Shown: positions 45,354 through 54,019, counted from the first letter of the stretch. The stretch: 64,000 nt of DNA from Albibacterium bauzanense (GCF_004339765.1 NZ_SMGO01000001.1:1240001-1304000); one strand, 5' to 3'. Numbers and translations are program-made. The notes: generated by a model from the letters alone, not told the origin.

Positions 45354-45372
45354 TAGTTTACTTTAGAAACTA
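45354..45372. promoter_or_regulatory. HxlR operator 1 (imperfect palindrome)
   Basis: TAGTTT and AAACTA flank 7 central bases (ACTTTAG). The site lies 36 bp upstream of the nitroreductase ATG and would overlap the -33 region of its promoter; a near-match to the -7 box (GAAATTTG on the minus strand, 45339-45346) lies just downstream. Confidence 0.6.
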
Positions 45373-45388
45373 ATTACCAATAATAAAG

Positions 45389-45408
45389 TAGTTTCCTTTT
45401 GGAAACTA
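45389..45408. promoter_or_regulatory. HxlR operator 2 (perfect palindrome)
   Basis: TAGTTTCC (45389-45396) and GGAAACTA (45401-45408) are exact reverse complements around TTTT. The outer six bases are the same as in operator 1, and the two centres are about 35 bp apart. It lies 11 bp before the HxlR start codon, suited to autoregulation. Confidence 0.7.
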
Positions 45409-45419
45409 TTAATAATGCG

Positions 45420-45800
45420 ATGGAAAACAAGAATACAAAGATCTCTATTCATGATGAAGGCTGTAAAGTAAAGCTACGTGCTGTACAAGACACGTTGGAT
45501 ATCCTTAAAGGGAAATGGAAAATTTCTATTATTAGTTCCCTAAGTTTTGGAAAGCGACGCTTTATGGAATTACAAAGAGAGGTAGATGGTATTGGTGCTA
45601 AAATGCTATCAAAAGAATTACAAGAATTAGAAATTAACGGGTTAATCTCTAGAACAGTTTGTGATACGAAACCAATAACGGTTGAATATGAGCTCTCTGA
45701 TTATGGGAAAACCTTACAGAATATCATCAACGAAATGATTAATTGGGGTCTGAACCACCGTGTTAATATTGTTGAGAATTATAAATCTCACGCCAAATAA
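45420..45800 (+). CDS. HxlR-family winged-helix regulator
   Basis: A 126-residue repressor or activator of the HxlR (MarR-like) family. The start is taken at ATG 45420; an in-frame TTG at 45399 would lie inside the operator. The family start DEGCKVKLRAVQDTLDILKGKWK has a conserved cysteine at residue 15, the position used as a redox switch by B. subtilis HypR and YodB. The winged helix follows (GKRRFMELQREVDGIGAKML, then SKELQELEINGLISRTV). It is divergent from a nitroreductase, the usual target of such redox-sensing regulators. Confidence 0.9.
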   Translation: MENKNTKISIHDEGCKVKLRAVQDTLDILKGKWKISIISSLSFGKRRFMELQREVDGIGAKMLSKELQELEINGLISRTVCDTKPITVEYELSDYGKTLQNIINEMINWGLNHRVNIVENYKSHAK

Positions 45801-45885
45801 AATTATTTATACTTTCTTAACAGTATAATTTAGGGCATTTATCTGGCTTTATCCGATCCTATTCCCCTTATTTATATAATTTTTT

Positions 45886-45910
45886 TCATAAGGCATCTAT
45901 CGCCTTATGA
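45886..45910. terminator. Hairpin after the HxlR gene
   Basis: TCATAAGGC (45886-45894) and GCCTTATGA (45902-45910) are perfect 9-base arms around a 7-nt loop. A T-run precedes and GATTTATTTTGCTTTTT follows. It lies 85 bp past the HxlR stop and would isolate it from the haem operon. Confidence 0.6.
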
Positions 45911-45938
45911 GATTTATTTTGCTTTTTCTATTTCTTTA

Positions 45939-45970
45939 TTTGTAATTAATCTAAATAAATATTAGGTTTA
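45939..45970 (+). promoter_or_regulatory. Promoter of the haem-uptake operon
   Basis: TTTG (45939-45942) and TAGGTTTA (45963-45970) are separated by 20 nt, the Bacteroidota -33/-7 spacing, with one mismatch in the -7 box. The duplicated 18-mer lies partly inside this promoter. Confidence 0.6.
45943..45960. promoter_or_regulatory. Putative iron-regulator site, copy 1
   Basis: TAATTAATCTAAATAAAT lies between the -33 and -7 boxes of the haem operon. An exact copy is found 40 bp downstream. The core ATTAATCTAAA resembles one half of a TTTAGATTAATCTAAA-type palindrome, which would suit a Fur-like repressor; the identity of the regulator is inferred. Confidence 0.5.
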
Positions 45971-45982
45971 CAACGTTATTTT

Positions 45983-46000
45983 TAATTAATCTAAATAAAT
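45983..46000. promoter_or_regulatory. Putative iron-regulator site, copy 2
   Basis: This is an exact second copy of the 18-mer at 45943-45960, offset by 40 bp (about four helical turns). Its last two bases are the first two bases of the receptor start codon, so a bound protein would cover the transcription or translation start. Confidence 0.5.
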
Positions 46001-48068
46001 GGAAAAAAGCATACCTCTAATGCTGTTATTATGCATCTTATTTGCGCGACAGCTTCAGGCACAGGAAAACACCTTCTCCACGAATGACTCCCTAAAAAAC
46101 ACTTCTCTCCAGGAAGTAGTGATCACCGGCCAATTTGAACCTCAATCCATAAAAAATTCAGTCTACAAAGTGCATACAATCAGCAATGATCAAATCCGTT
46201 TACGTGCATCCACTACTGTTGAGAATATTTTGAACACTCAGTTAGGTATGCGATTTTCCAACGATCTGACTTTAGGAGAATCTGATGTTCAGTTAATGGG
46301 AATGTCGGGGCAGAATGTAAAGGTTTTAATAGACGGAATACCTTTAATAGATCGCGGAGCTACAAAACAGAGTCTTAGCCAAATTGATGTTAATAATATT
46401 GAACGTATTGAAGTAGTTGAGGGACCGATGTCTGTAATGTATGGTACAGATGCTCTTGCAGGGGTTATCAATATCATCACTAAGAAAAACAAAAACGCTA
46501 ATAATCTAATCGTATCGGCACGCTTGCAGGAAGAAAGTGCAGGAAGTGAATACAATGCTTTTCGTAAAGAAGGCACACATAATGGTAATCTCTCAGTCGA
46601 CTGGCAAAAGGATGGGTGGCAAGTGAAGGCATCTGGCACAAGAAATAATTTTGGAGGCTGGCAAGGCACTAGCACCAATCGTGCATTAGATTGGAGTCCG
46701 AAAGATCAATGGCTGGCGTCAGGAACGTTAGGCTATCGAAACTCAAAAACAAATACCTGGTATCGATTGGATTATCTCGATGAAGATATCTATACTCCCG
46801 GCCCTCTAAATCAAAGTAATTTAAGAGCTGTAGATAAAAATTATCTTACCTCCAGGTATAATCATGTGCTACAATCTGAATGGAAAATAAATGAACGATT
46901 AAGTCTTTCTACAGCCGCTTCTTACCAGAACTATCAACGTGCCACTAAAACTGTAAGGCATGATTTCAAAAATGGCACCTCAGAATTAACTACCGGAATA
47001 GGAGAACAAGATATAGCTAAATTTAATTCGGCTGTGTTTCGGGGAACCTTTCAATATAAAATTTCCGATCAAATCTTCTTACAACCTGGAATAGAATTTA
47101 ATAGCAATAGGGGTACCGGAGAACGGATAGCAGGAGAGCCAACAATTAATGACTATGCCTTCTTTATTTCTTCTGAATTAAAACCTTTAAGCTGGTTAAA
47201 TATCAGACCCGGGTTACGTTTTATAAAAAATTCAGTTTATGATGCCCCTCCTGTAATCCCTTCATTGAATACAAAATTTAAATTTAACGATTCATTTGAT
47301 TTACGAGCAGCTTATGCAAGAGGATTCCGTTCGCCGGCATTACGCGAACTGTATTTCACATTCTTCGATGCGAATCACTCCATTCAGGGTAATGAGAAAT
47401 TAGAAGCAGAATATTCAAATAGCTTTAATACGTATTTAAGTTGGTATAGCAATCCGTTAAATGCTGTAAGAATTACCAGCACGCTTGGTGGATTTTATAA
47501 CGAGTTTAATAATTTAATAACGGTAGGTGCCAGTCCTGAAAACCCTGCAGTAAGTACTTATATAAACATTGACAAATTCAGAACAACTGGTGCGACATTC
47601 GAAAACACCCTTCAATGGGAGAATCTGACTTCCACCTTCGGATTTTCTTATATAGGCAGATACAATCAACTTTCTGCAACAGAAAATAACATCCCGGACA
47701 TGGTATGGTCTCCTGAAATCACTAGCAATATGATGTATGTGATACCTAAATGGGGTGCGGGAATCAATGTATTTTATAAGTTCAATGGAAAGCGTCCAAG
47801 TTATGAAGCAAATCCTCAACCCAATGGAGATATCTCAATTAACAGAGCTTCGATCAGTTCATTTCACACCGCGGATATAAGCATTAATAAAAATATTACC
47901 CGTTATGTAACTCTTGTAGGAGGTGCACGTAATCTTTTTAACGTAACTCAAATTCAGAATACATCATTAGGCGGTGGCGAAGCACACAGCACTGCTAATG
48001 GCTATTTGCCAGTAAGCTATGGCAGGTCTTTCTTTTTAGGGTTAACTCTTCAATGGTCAAAGAATTAA
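45999..48068 (+). CDS. TonB-dependent haem receptor (HmuR-like)
   Basis: A 689-residue outer-membrane receptor: signal peptide ending near residue 21 (RQLQAQ), plug (about 35-160; VKVLIDGIPLIDRGATKQSL; VEGPMSVMYGTDALAGVINI) and a barrel ending SFFLGLTLQWSKN. In the barrel, the segment AYARGFRSPALRELYFTFFD contains the FRSPALRELY motif common in haem/vitamin receptors of this group. It is first in the operon with HmuY and an HmuTUV importer, so haem or a related porphyrin is the most likely ligand. It has no STN or regulatory domain. Confidence 0.88.
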   Translation: MEKSIPLMLLLCILFARQLQAQENTFSTNDSLKNTSLQEVVITGQFEPQSIKNSVYKVHTISNDQIRLRASTTVENILNTQLGMRFSNDLTLGESDVQLMGMSGQNVKVLIDGIPLIDRGATKQSLSQIDVNNIERIEVVEGPMSVMYGTDALAGVINIITKKNKNANNLIVSARLQEESAGSEYNAFRKEGTHNGNLSVDWQKDGWQVKASGTRNNFGGWQGTSTNRALDWSPKDQWLASGTLGYRNSKTNTWYRLDYLDEDIYTPGPLNQSNLRAVDKNYLTSRYNHVLQSEWKINERLSLSTAASYQNYQRATKTVRHDFKNGTSELTTGIGEQDIAKFNSAVFRGTFQYKISDQIFLQPGIEFNSNRGTGERIAGEPTINDYAFFISSELKPLSWLNIRPGLRFIKNSVYDAPPVIPSLNTKFKFNDSFDLRAAYARGFRSPALRELYFTFFDANHSIQGNEKLEAEYSNSFNTYLSWYSNPLNAVRITSTLGGFYNEFNNLITVGASPENPAVSTYINIDKFRTTGATFENTLQWENLTSTFGFSYIGRYNQLSATENNIPDMVWSPEITSNMMYVIPKWGAGINVFYKFNGKRPSYEANPQPNGDISINRASISSFHTADISINKNITRYVTLVGGARNLFNVTQIQNTSLGGGEAHSTANGYLPVSYGRSFFLGLTLQWSKN

Positions 48069-48105
48069 TAACACAATTATATAAATCAACAATTAATAAA
48101 AACAC

Positions 48106-49206
48106 ATGAAAACAACAATTTACACGTCCAAGTTCTTTTTCTTGGCTTTATTAGGAATTACTACGGCAATATCATCTTGTTCTCGCGATAAGGATACAGT
48201 TCCTGTTATTCCTCCTTCTGATGGTACTGAAATGACGCTTGATGGAGGAGAAGGAGGAAGTAGTGCTGAAAATACAGTATTTGTAGACTTAAGCACAGAT
48301 ACACAAAAATCTATAAAACGGACAAGCTGGAGTTTAGGTTTTTATAACGGTAGTCAGTTTCGCGTTATATTAAATAATACTGCGGGTGCATCTGCGCTAA
48401 AAGTGAATAAGACAGATTTAAATGCAGTTTCAGAAAGCGATATTAATCTGGATGATTTGGCTATATCATTGGGTACTCCTGGTGCATTCGACAATATTGA
48501 TGACTTAACAGGCGATTTAACTAAAACATTAATACCTGAAATATCTGCAACAGAAAGCAGCAATCAAGTATTTGTTATCAATCCGGTTGGGGGAAGTCAT
48601 GGAGCAACTATTTCTGCCGACAACTTATATAAAGTAAGGATACTTCGTTCTGGAAACGATTATACTTTACAATATGCTCAGTTGAATGCAACAACCTTTC
48701 AAAGCTTAACTATCAAGAAAGATGATACTTATAACTTCAATTATATATCATTGGAGAATGGCCCTATTACAATAGAACCTAAAAAAGCTGATTGGGACAT
48801 TGAATGGACATGGAGCTTATATTTTGGTGGAGCAGGTGCTAATAGTTTTCCATATGGCTATTCTGATCTAATATTCATTAACTATTTAGGAGGAACAACA
48901 GCAGCCGAAGTAGTATTTAAGGATGCTGAAGGCAATGATAATGGGAAACCATCTTTTGCTGATTTCAGCGAGTCAGATTTAGCTGGAATTAGCTTTAGTG
49001 GTTCAAAAGGTGTAATGGCTTCTGACTGGAGAAAGACAACTGGTACCCCACTTGGAGCACAAAGTGATCGCTATTACCTTATTAAAGACTCATCTGGCAA
49101 CATCTACAAATTGAGATTCACAAGCATGGGAGCAGGGAATCCTCCTACAGATGGAGGTACGCGTGGCTATCCAGAATTGGAATATAAATTAGTAAAACAA
49201 GGCTAA
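48106..49206 (+). CDS. HmuY-family haem-binding lipoprotein
   Basis: A 366-residue lipoprotein. The signal ends in AISSCS (lipid Cys near residue 26). Two HmuY-type halves are suggested: residues ~40-200 with ENTVFVDLSTDTQKSIKRTS and WSLGFYNGSQFRVILNNTAG, then ~210-366 with DWDIEWTWSLYFGGAGANSF and YYLIKDSSGNIYKLRFTSMG. Porphyromonas HmuY, about 216 residues, takes haem from host proteins and hands it to HmuR. The protein here is longer than that; the added length is described in the findings. It sits 37 bp after the receptor gene. Confidence 0.85.
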   Translation: MKTTIYTSKFFFLALLGITTAISSCSRDKDTVPVIPPSDGTEMTLDGGEGGSSAENTVFVDLSTDTQKSIKRTSWSLGFYNGSQFRVILNNTAGASALKVNKTDLNAVSESDINLDDLAISLGTPGAFDNIDDLTGDLTKTLIPEISATESSNQVFVINPVGGSHGATISADNLYKVRILRSGNDYTLQYAQLNATTFQSLTIKKDDTYNFNYISLENGPITIEPKKADWDIEWTWSLYFGGAGANSFPYGYSDLIFINYLGGTTAAEVVFKDAEGNDNGKPSFADFSESDLAGISFSGSKGVMASDWRKTTGTPLGAQSDRYYLIKDSSGNIYKLRFTSMGAGNPPTDGGTRGYPELEYKLVKQG

Positions 49207-49227
49207 TTAATTAAGAAAAAAACAATC

Positions 49228-50091
49228 ATGAATAAAAACACTTTTTTAGGTGGTATAATATTATTACTAATATCAGCAGTTAGTGCCTGCAATGTAGATA
49301 CTCAATCAGAAGCAACTTTTGTTGATTCTACTAAAATTGTATCTATCAACGGCACAGTTTCAGAGATATTAGTAGACCTTGGTTTTGAAGACAATATTGT
49401 TGGTGTGGATGTGGCAAGCACATACCCGGCCAGTTTAAATTCAAAGCCCAAAGTAGGACATAGTCAGCAAATGGCGGCAGAAGGGATAATTGCCCTTGGG
49501 CCCGATGTAGTGATTGGAACTAGTAAAGATGTTAAACCCGAATTAGCAGATCAGATTCGAAATGCGGGCGTTAAACTACTTCTTTTTGATCAGGAATATT
49601 CACCAGAAGGAACCAAGAAACTTATTAAATCTATAGCGGATAGTCTTAATAGAACAGCTAAAGGAGATTCTATTATTTCGATTGTAGAAGCAGATCTTGC
49701 AAAAGCCAATGCTGCAGAAAAAACTGATCCTAAACCCAAAGTCCTATTTATATATGCTCGTGGTACAGGAACCATGATGGTGGCTGGTAATGGCACCCAG
49801 GTAGAGAAAATAATTGAACTTGCTGGAGGTCAGAATGCTGTAAGTGGGTTTACAGATTACAAACCTCTTACAGCTGAAGCACTTGTAGCCGCTAATCCGG
49901 ACGTTATTTTACTATTTGACAGTGGACTTTCGAGTCTCGGAGACATAGATGGTTTATTGGAAGTTCAGGGAGTAAAGGAAACCAATGCTGGGAAAAATCG
50001 CAAAATAGTAGAAATGGACGGGCAATTTCTAACAGGATTCAGTCAACGATTGGGTAAGGCTGTTTTGGAACTGGCGGAGAAAATCCATTAA
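49228..50091 (+). CDS. hmuT: Haem ABC transporter periplasmic binding lipoprotein HmuT
   Basis: A 287-residue helical-backbone binding protein (cluster A-II). A lipobox (AVSAC) gives a lipid Cys near residue 21. The mature part has the typical VSINGTVSEILVDLGFEDNI and GVDVASTYPASLNSKPKVGH opening and the second lobe with PKVLFIYARGTGTMMVAGNG and PLTAEALVAANPDVILLFDS. It would carry haem across the periplasm to HmuUV. It follows the HmuY gene by 21 bp. Confidence 0.9.
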   Translation: MNKNTFLGGIILLLISAVSACNVDTQSEATFVDSTKIVSINGTVSEILVDLGFEDNIVGVDVASTYPASLNSKPKVGHSQQMAAEGIIALGPDVVIGTSKDVKPELADQIRNAGVKLLLFDQEYSPEGTKKLIKSIADSLNRTAKGDSIISIVEADLAKANAAEKTDPKPKVLFIYARGTGTMMVAGNGTQVEKIIELAGGQNAVSGFTDYKPLTAEALVAANPDVILLFDSGLSSLGDIDGLLEVQGVKETNAGKNRKIVEMDGQFLTGFSQRLGKAVLELAEKIH

Positions 50092-50101
50092 TATACAATA
50101 C

Positions 50102-51148
50102 ATGAGAAACTACAGTTTTGTGCTCAGTGTCCTTATTATCATACTTTTAGTGGCTTGTCTATTATCGGTTTGTATTGGAGCAGTTAAGATCAGTGCTTCT
50201 GAATTATGGTCAATCATTGCATACCGGATAGGATTAAGCAAGGAGATGAGTTTCACTTCGCAACAAGAAGCTGTTCTTATTACATTACGTTTACCTCGAG
50301 TAGTGTTGGGAGCCTTGGTGGGTAGCACTCTGGCAATTGCCGGAGCTGCTATTCAAGGCTTGTTTCGTAATCCACTTGCTGAGCCAGGATTAATTGGTAT
50401 TTCATCAGGTGCATCATTCTTTGCTGTATTAATGATTGTGCTAGAAGCCCGATTCTTTAGTTTTCTGACAGATGCATTTGGCTATTATGCTCTTTCATTT
50501 GCAGCTTTTACGGGGGCCTGTATCACAACATTCATTGTTTATAATCTGGCAATGCGTAAAGGCAAAGCCGATATAACGACTTTACTTTTAGTAGGTATAG
50601 CCATCAATGCTTTAGCCGGCTCATTTACCGGGCTACTTACTTATATCGCAACAGATGAGCAATTAAGAAACATTACATTCTGGAGCTTGGGTAGTTTAGG
50701 TGGTGCAAACTGGAAAAGTGTTACCGGTATTTTACCTTTTGTACTTATACCCTTAGTAGCATTGCCATTATTTAGCAAATCACTTAATACACTTTCTTTA
50801 GGAGAGTCTCAGGCCGGACATATGGGTATTAATGTGAACCTGCTTAAAAAGATAGTGATTGTTTTAGCGACACTTGGTGTAGGTGCGTCAGTAGCTGTAT
50901 CAGGTATGATTGGGTTTATCGGATTAGTTATCCCGCATATTCTTAGGATAGCATTTACAGCAGACAACCGACTTATTGTTCCAGGATCAGCTTTATTAGG
51001 AGCTGCGGTATTAATATTATCTGATTTAATTGCCAGAACACTTGTAGCGCCTGCTGAATTACCCATTGGTATCTTAACTGCTATTATTGGGGCGCCAATA
51101 TTCATCTATATAATTATGGCAGAAAGGCGGAAACGCGGGTTTGCATAG
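50102..51148 (+). CDS. hmuU: Haem ABC transporter permease HmuU (FecCD family)
   Basis: A 348-residue inner-membrane permease with about nine to ten helices. The FecCD/BtuC-family marks are LITLRLPRVVLGALVGSTLA, GAAIQGLFRNPLAEPGLIGI, and FIGLVIPHILRIAFTADNRL. The preceding HmuT and following ATPase assign it to the haem importer. It lies 10 bp after hmuT. Confidence 0.93.
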   Translation: MRNYSFVLSVLIIILLVACLLSVCIGAVKISASELWSIIAYRIGLSKEMSFTSQQEAVLITLRLPRVVLGALVGSTLAIAGAAIQGLFRNPLAEPGLIGISSGASFFAVLMIVLEARFFSFLTDAFGYYALSFAAFTGACITTFIVYNLAMRKGKADITTLLLVGIAINALAGSFTGLLTYIATDEQLRNITFWSLGSLGGANWKSVTGILPFVLIPLVALPLFSKSLNTLSLGESQAGHMGINVNLLKKIVIVLATLGVGASVAVSGMIGFIGLVIPHILRIAFTADNRLIVPGSALLGAAVLILSDLIARTLVAPAELPIGILTAIIGAPIFIYIIMAERRKRGFA

Positions 51149-51168
51149 AATATTAAAGAACATTGAAA

Positions 51169-51969
51169 ATGATTGAAATAAAAAATCTTAGTTATTCAGT
51201 AGGTAAGAAAAGGTTACTAAGCAATGTTGGTTTTGATGTACAGCCTGGAGAGCTGTTGGCGATTATTGGAGCCAATGGTGCGGGTAAAAGCACTTTACTA
51301 AAATTGCTCTGTAAAGAAATCCCAAGCGAATCTGGTGAAATATTAATACGTGACAAACCTATTGAAGAATATAAGTTGGATGCATTAGCCAAATTCCGGG
51401 CTGTATTGGCTCAAAACAATACGATATCAGTATCATTTAGGGTACATGAGCTTGTAATGATGGGTAGATATCCTCATTTCGACAGTCAACCTTCTGAATA
51501 CGACATTCAAATTGTCAAAAATGTTATGGAAGAGACTGGTATTACAAGTTTTATGAATCGAGACTATAATACATTATCAGGAGGTGAGCAACAGCGCGTA
51601 CAATTAGCACGGGTTATTGCTCAAATATATGATCAGCCAGGCGGTTTATTGTTTTTAGATGAACCTACCAACGGCCTTGATTTGCTTTATCAACAACAGA
51701 TTATGCAATTAGCCAGAGAGTTAGCGGATCGAGGTTACTGTGTTATCAGCATACTTCATGATATCAATTTTGCGTCTCGCTTTGCAGACAAAGTACTTAT
51801 TCTTAAAAAGGGAGAACTGGTAGCTTTTGGCAAACCAAAAGATGTAATCAGTTGTGAAAACATTCATCGTGCATTCAATATAAGGGTTCGATTATTTACT
51901 GATGATGAATTTAAATGCCCATTAATCGTTCCCTCAATGATTTTAACAGAACAAAATAATAAAAGATAA
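51169..51969 (+). CDS. hmuV: Haem ABC transporter ATP-binding protein HmuV
   Basis: A 266-residue ATPase. The start is taken at ATG 51169; an in-frame TTG at 51163 is the alternative. Walker A is GANGAGKSTLLKLL, the signature LSGGEQQRVQLARVIA, Walker B GGLLFLDEPTNGLDLLYQQ, and the H-loop ILHDINFASRFAD. The sequence of motifs and the absence of a C-terminal TOBE region fit haem-type HmuV. It is 20 bp after hmuU. Confidence 0.93.
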   Translation: MIEIKNLSYSVGKKRLLSNVGFDVQPGELLAIIGANGAGKSTLLKLLCKEIPSESGEILIRDKPIEEYKLDALAKFRAVLAQNNTISVSFRVHELVMMGRYPHFDSQPSEYDIQIVKNVMEETGITSFMNRDYNTLSGGEQQRVQLARVIAQIYDQPGGLLFLDEPTNGLDLLYQQQIMQLARELADRGYCVISILHDINFASRFADKVLILKKGELVAFGKPKDVISCENIHRAFNIRVRLFTDDEFKCPLIVPSMILTEQNNKR

Positions 51970-51974
51970 AAATT

Positions 51975-53000
51975 ATGGAAAAGACAACTTTAAAATTAAA
52001 GGATCAATATGACGCTTTCAAAGCTGAGAATCCGAAAACACGTATACGAGATGCAGCTAAACAATTAGGTGTTTCAGAAGCTGATTTAGTAGCAATAGGT
52101 CATAATACTATTGCATTGAAAGCTGACTTCGAGAACATTCTTAAGGAAATAAAAACCTTAGGATATGTAATGGCACTTACGCGAAATGACCATGCGGTAC
52201 ATGAACGTAAAGGTGTTTATACAAAAGCTACTTTTAATGGGCACATTGGACTGGTGGTTAATCCTGATATAGACCTTAGATTATTTATGAATGCATGGCA
52301 CTTTGGATTTGCAGTTCATGAAGGTGAGCGACAAAGTCTGCAATTTTTTGATCAGGATGGCGAGGCTGTACATAAGATCTATCTTACGGAACAAAGTGAT
52401 TTGGAAGCATATGGAGCCCTGGTTTCAAAATACAAGTCGGATGTGCAAGGCGAACCACTACAAACTTCTGCACTAGATAAAACCATTATTGAGAAATCTG
52501 ATGATGAAATTGATATAGTTGGATTTCAACAAGCTTGGTTAAATTTAAAAGATACACATGAATTTTTTGGTCTTTTAGGAAAGTATGGTATCGCTCGCCG
52601 CCAAGCTATGCGCTTAGCTCCCGAAAAACATGCGACACAAATATCTGTTGATTCGTTAAAGCAGATAATTGAAAATGTATCAGAGCGTGAATTGGAAATC
52701 ATGGTTTTCATAGGTAGTCGTGGTTGTATTCAAATACATACAGGGAAAGCACAAAAACTATTACAAACCGGGCCATGGTTTAATATTCTTGATCCTGAAT
52801 TTAATATGCATCTGCGCGAGGACAGTATTGATAGCGTATGGCTGGTTAAAAAACCTACTACCGATGGCATTGTAACTAGTCTTGAGGCTTTCGATAAAAA
52901 CGGGAATATAATTGTGCAATTCTTTGGGAAGCGCAAACCACGTATACCTGAACGCGAGGACTGGAGACAAGTAATAGCAGATTTTGCTAAAGCTATTTAA
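51975..53000 (+). CDS. hmuS: Haemin-degrading factor HmuS/HemS
   Basis: A 341-residue cytoplasmic haem-handling protein with two similar halves, as in HemS/ChuS, which bind and may break down imported haem to release iron. The first half has RIRDAAKQLGVSEADLVAIG and VMALTRNDHAVHERKGVYTK; the second has VDSLKQIIENVSERELEIMV, FIGSRGCIQIHTGKAQKLLQ and FNMHLREDSIDSVWLVKKPT. It begins 5 bp after hmuV and ends the operon before the strong terminator. Confidence 0.92.
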   Translation: MEKTTLKLKDQYDAFKAENPKTRIRDAAKQLGVSEADLVAIGHNTIALKADFENILKEIKTLGYVMALTRNDHAVHERKGVYTKATFNGHIGLVVNPDIDLRLFMNAWHFGFAVHEGERQSLQFFDQDGEAVHKIYLTEQSDLEAYGALVSKYKSDVQGEPLQTSALDKTIIEKSDDEIDIVGFQQAWLNLKDTHEFFGLLGKYGIARRQAMRLAPEKHATQISVDSLKQIIENVSERELEIMVFIGSRGCIQIHTGKAQKLLQTGPWFNILDPEFNMHLREDSIDSVWLVKKPTTDGIVTSLEAFDKNGNIIVQFFGKRKPRIPEREDWRQVIADFAKAI

Positions 53001-53010
53001 AGTTGTTTTC

Positions 53011-53057
53011 TAATACAACAAAGGGTTTATCATATTGATAAACCCTTTGTTGTATTA
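53011..53057. terminator. Very strong bidirectional terminator of the haem operon
   Basis: Arms 53011-53032 and 53036-53057 are 22-base exact reverse complements around a TAT loop, with AAGGG/CCCTT in the middle. It lies 10 bp after hmuS and 24 bp before the end of the convergent pirin gene. The A/T-rich ends serve as U-runs for both directions. Confidence 0.85.
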
Positions 53058-53081
53058 ATGATATTCCTGTTATTTTCCTGA

Positions 53082-53966
53082 TTATTCTAAGTAACCAAAT
53101 TTACCTGTGTTGAATTCTTCAAATGCTTGCATTAATTCAGCTTTGGTATTCATCACAAAGGGACCATGTGCGGCTATAGGCTCCTTTATAGGTTCTCCAC
53201 TTAATATCAACACTACAGCATTTTCTAATGCTTCTACTGTGAATTCATCACCGTCTTTTTCAAATAATACAAAATGATCTGTTTCAACCTTTTCGACTCC
53301 GTTTACTTTAATGCTACCCTCTATAACCAACAGTCCTGTATTTTGACTTTTTGGGAAGGAGAAATCGACTAAAGCACCTTTATTCAATTTAGCATTTTGC
53401 AAATTGATAGGCGTGAAAGTGAAAGCAGAGCCTTTTACATCTTTATATTGGCCTGCAATTACTTCAATTATACCTCCATCGTTAGGAATTTGATATTTAT
53501 TGATTTTATCGTTAGTAAGCTCTTGATATTTTGGTGCAGAAGCTTTGTCTTTTGCAGGTAAGTTTACCCACAACTGTACCATATGAAAATCGCCCCCTGC
53601 TTTACTAAAATCTTCCTCGTGATATTCTTTATGCAAAATACCCGATGCAGCAGTCATCCATTGTACATCGCCTTCCTTAATTACCCCACTATTTCCTGCG
53701 CTATCGTTATGAGCTATCTTTCCTTTATAAGCAATGGTTACTGTTTCAAATCCTTTATGAGGATGCACACTCACTCCCCTTGGCTTATCTGATGGTGGAA
53801 AATAGAACTTCGAGTTATAATCTAACATAATAAATGGATCCATTCTCTGCATATCTAAACGATAAGCACTTGGAATAAAATTATGCACTCTAAAACCATC
53901 TCCCACATAATGGGGCTCACGAGGAGCTACTACCATTTCAATGTTTTTCGTTTCCATAATCATCAT
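53082..53966 (-). CDS. Pirin-family cupin protein
   Basis: A 294-residue double cupin of the pirin family. The N-terminal cupin has the metal-site stretch VSVHPHKGFETVTIAYKGKI and WMTAASGILHKEYHEEDFSK, with the conserved His and Glu residues, followed by the second cupin to the end (HGPFVMNTKAELMQAFEEF). Some pirins show quercetin 2,3-dioxygenase activity and others act as stress proteins; the substrate is not evident. Three in-frame ATGs at the start (MMIM) leave the exact start open. It is preceded by a palindrome at its -33 region. Confidence 0.88.
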   Translation of the reverse strand: MMIMETKNIEMVVAPREPHYVGDGFRVHNFIPSAYRLDMQRMDPFIMLDYNSKFYFPPSDKPRGVSVHPHKGFETVTIAYKGKIAHNDSAGNSGVIKEGDVQWMTAASGILHKEYHEEDFSKAGGDFHMVQLWVNLPAKDKASAPKYQELTNDKINKYQIPNDGGIIEVIAGQYKDVKGSAFTFTPINLQNAKLNKGALVDFSFPKSQNTGLLVIEGSIKVNGVEKVETDHFVLFEKDGDEFTVEALENAVVLILSGEPIKEPIAAHGPFVMNTKAELMQAFEEFNTGKFGYLE

Positions 53967-53977
53967 ATTTTATAACA

Positions 53978-53985
53978 CAAAAATA
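53978..53985 (-). promoter_or_regulatory. -7 promoter box for the pirin gene
   Basis: The minus strand reads TATTTTTG, a full TAnnTTTG match, 11 bases before the pirin ATG. The palindrome at 54000-54019 lies 14-34 bases upstream, over the -33 region. Confidence 0.45.
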
Positions 53986-53999
53986 AGACAAAGGAAGTG

Positions 54000-54019
54000 A
54001 CCCTACATTGATGTAGGGT
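54000..54019. promoter_or_regulatory. Palindromic operator or hairpin upstream of the pirin gene
   Basis: ACCCTACAT (54000-54008) and ATGTAGGGT (54011-54019) are perfect 9-base arms around TG. Its location over the -33 region of the pirin promoter suggests a regulator site. It could instead be the terminator of the GDPD gene, though no T-run follows on the minus strand. A separate short palindrome TAGGT-TAAC-ACCTA lies close by at about 54037-54050. Confidence 0.45.

Noticed and set aside
45399-45422. TTG at 45399 as start of the HxlR gene
   Set aside because: It lies inside the palindromic operator; the ATG at 45420 gives a normal family length.
49590-49796. Small antisense reading frames inside hmuT and other genes
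   Set aside because: They lie wholly within well-supported genes on the other strand and show no family likeness.
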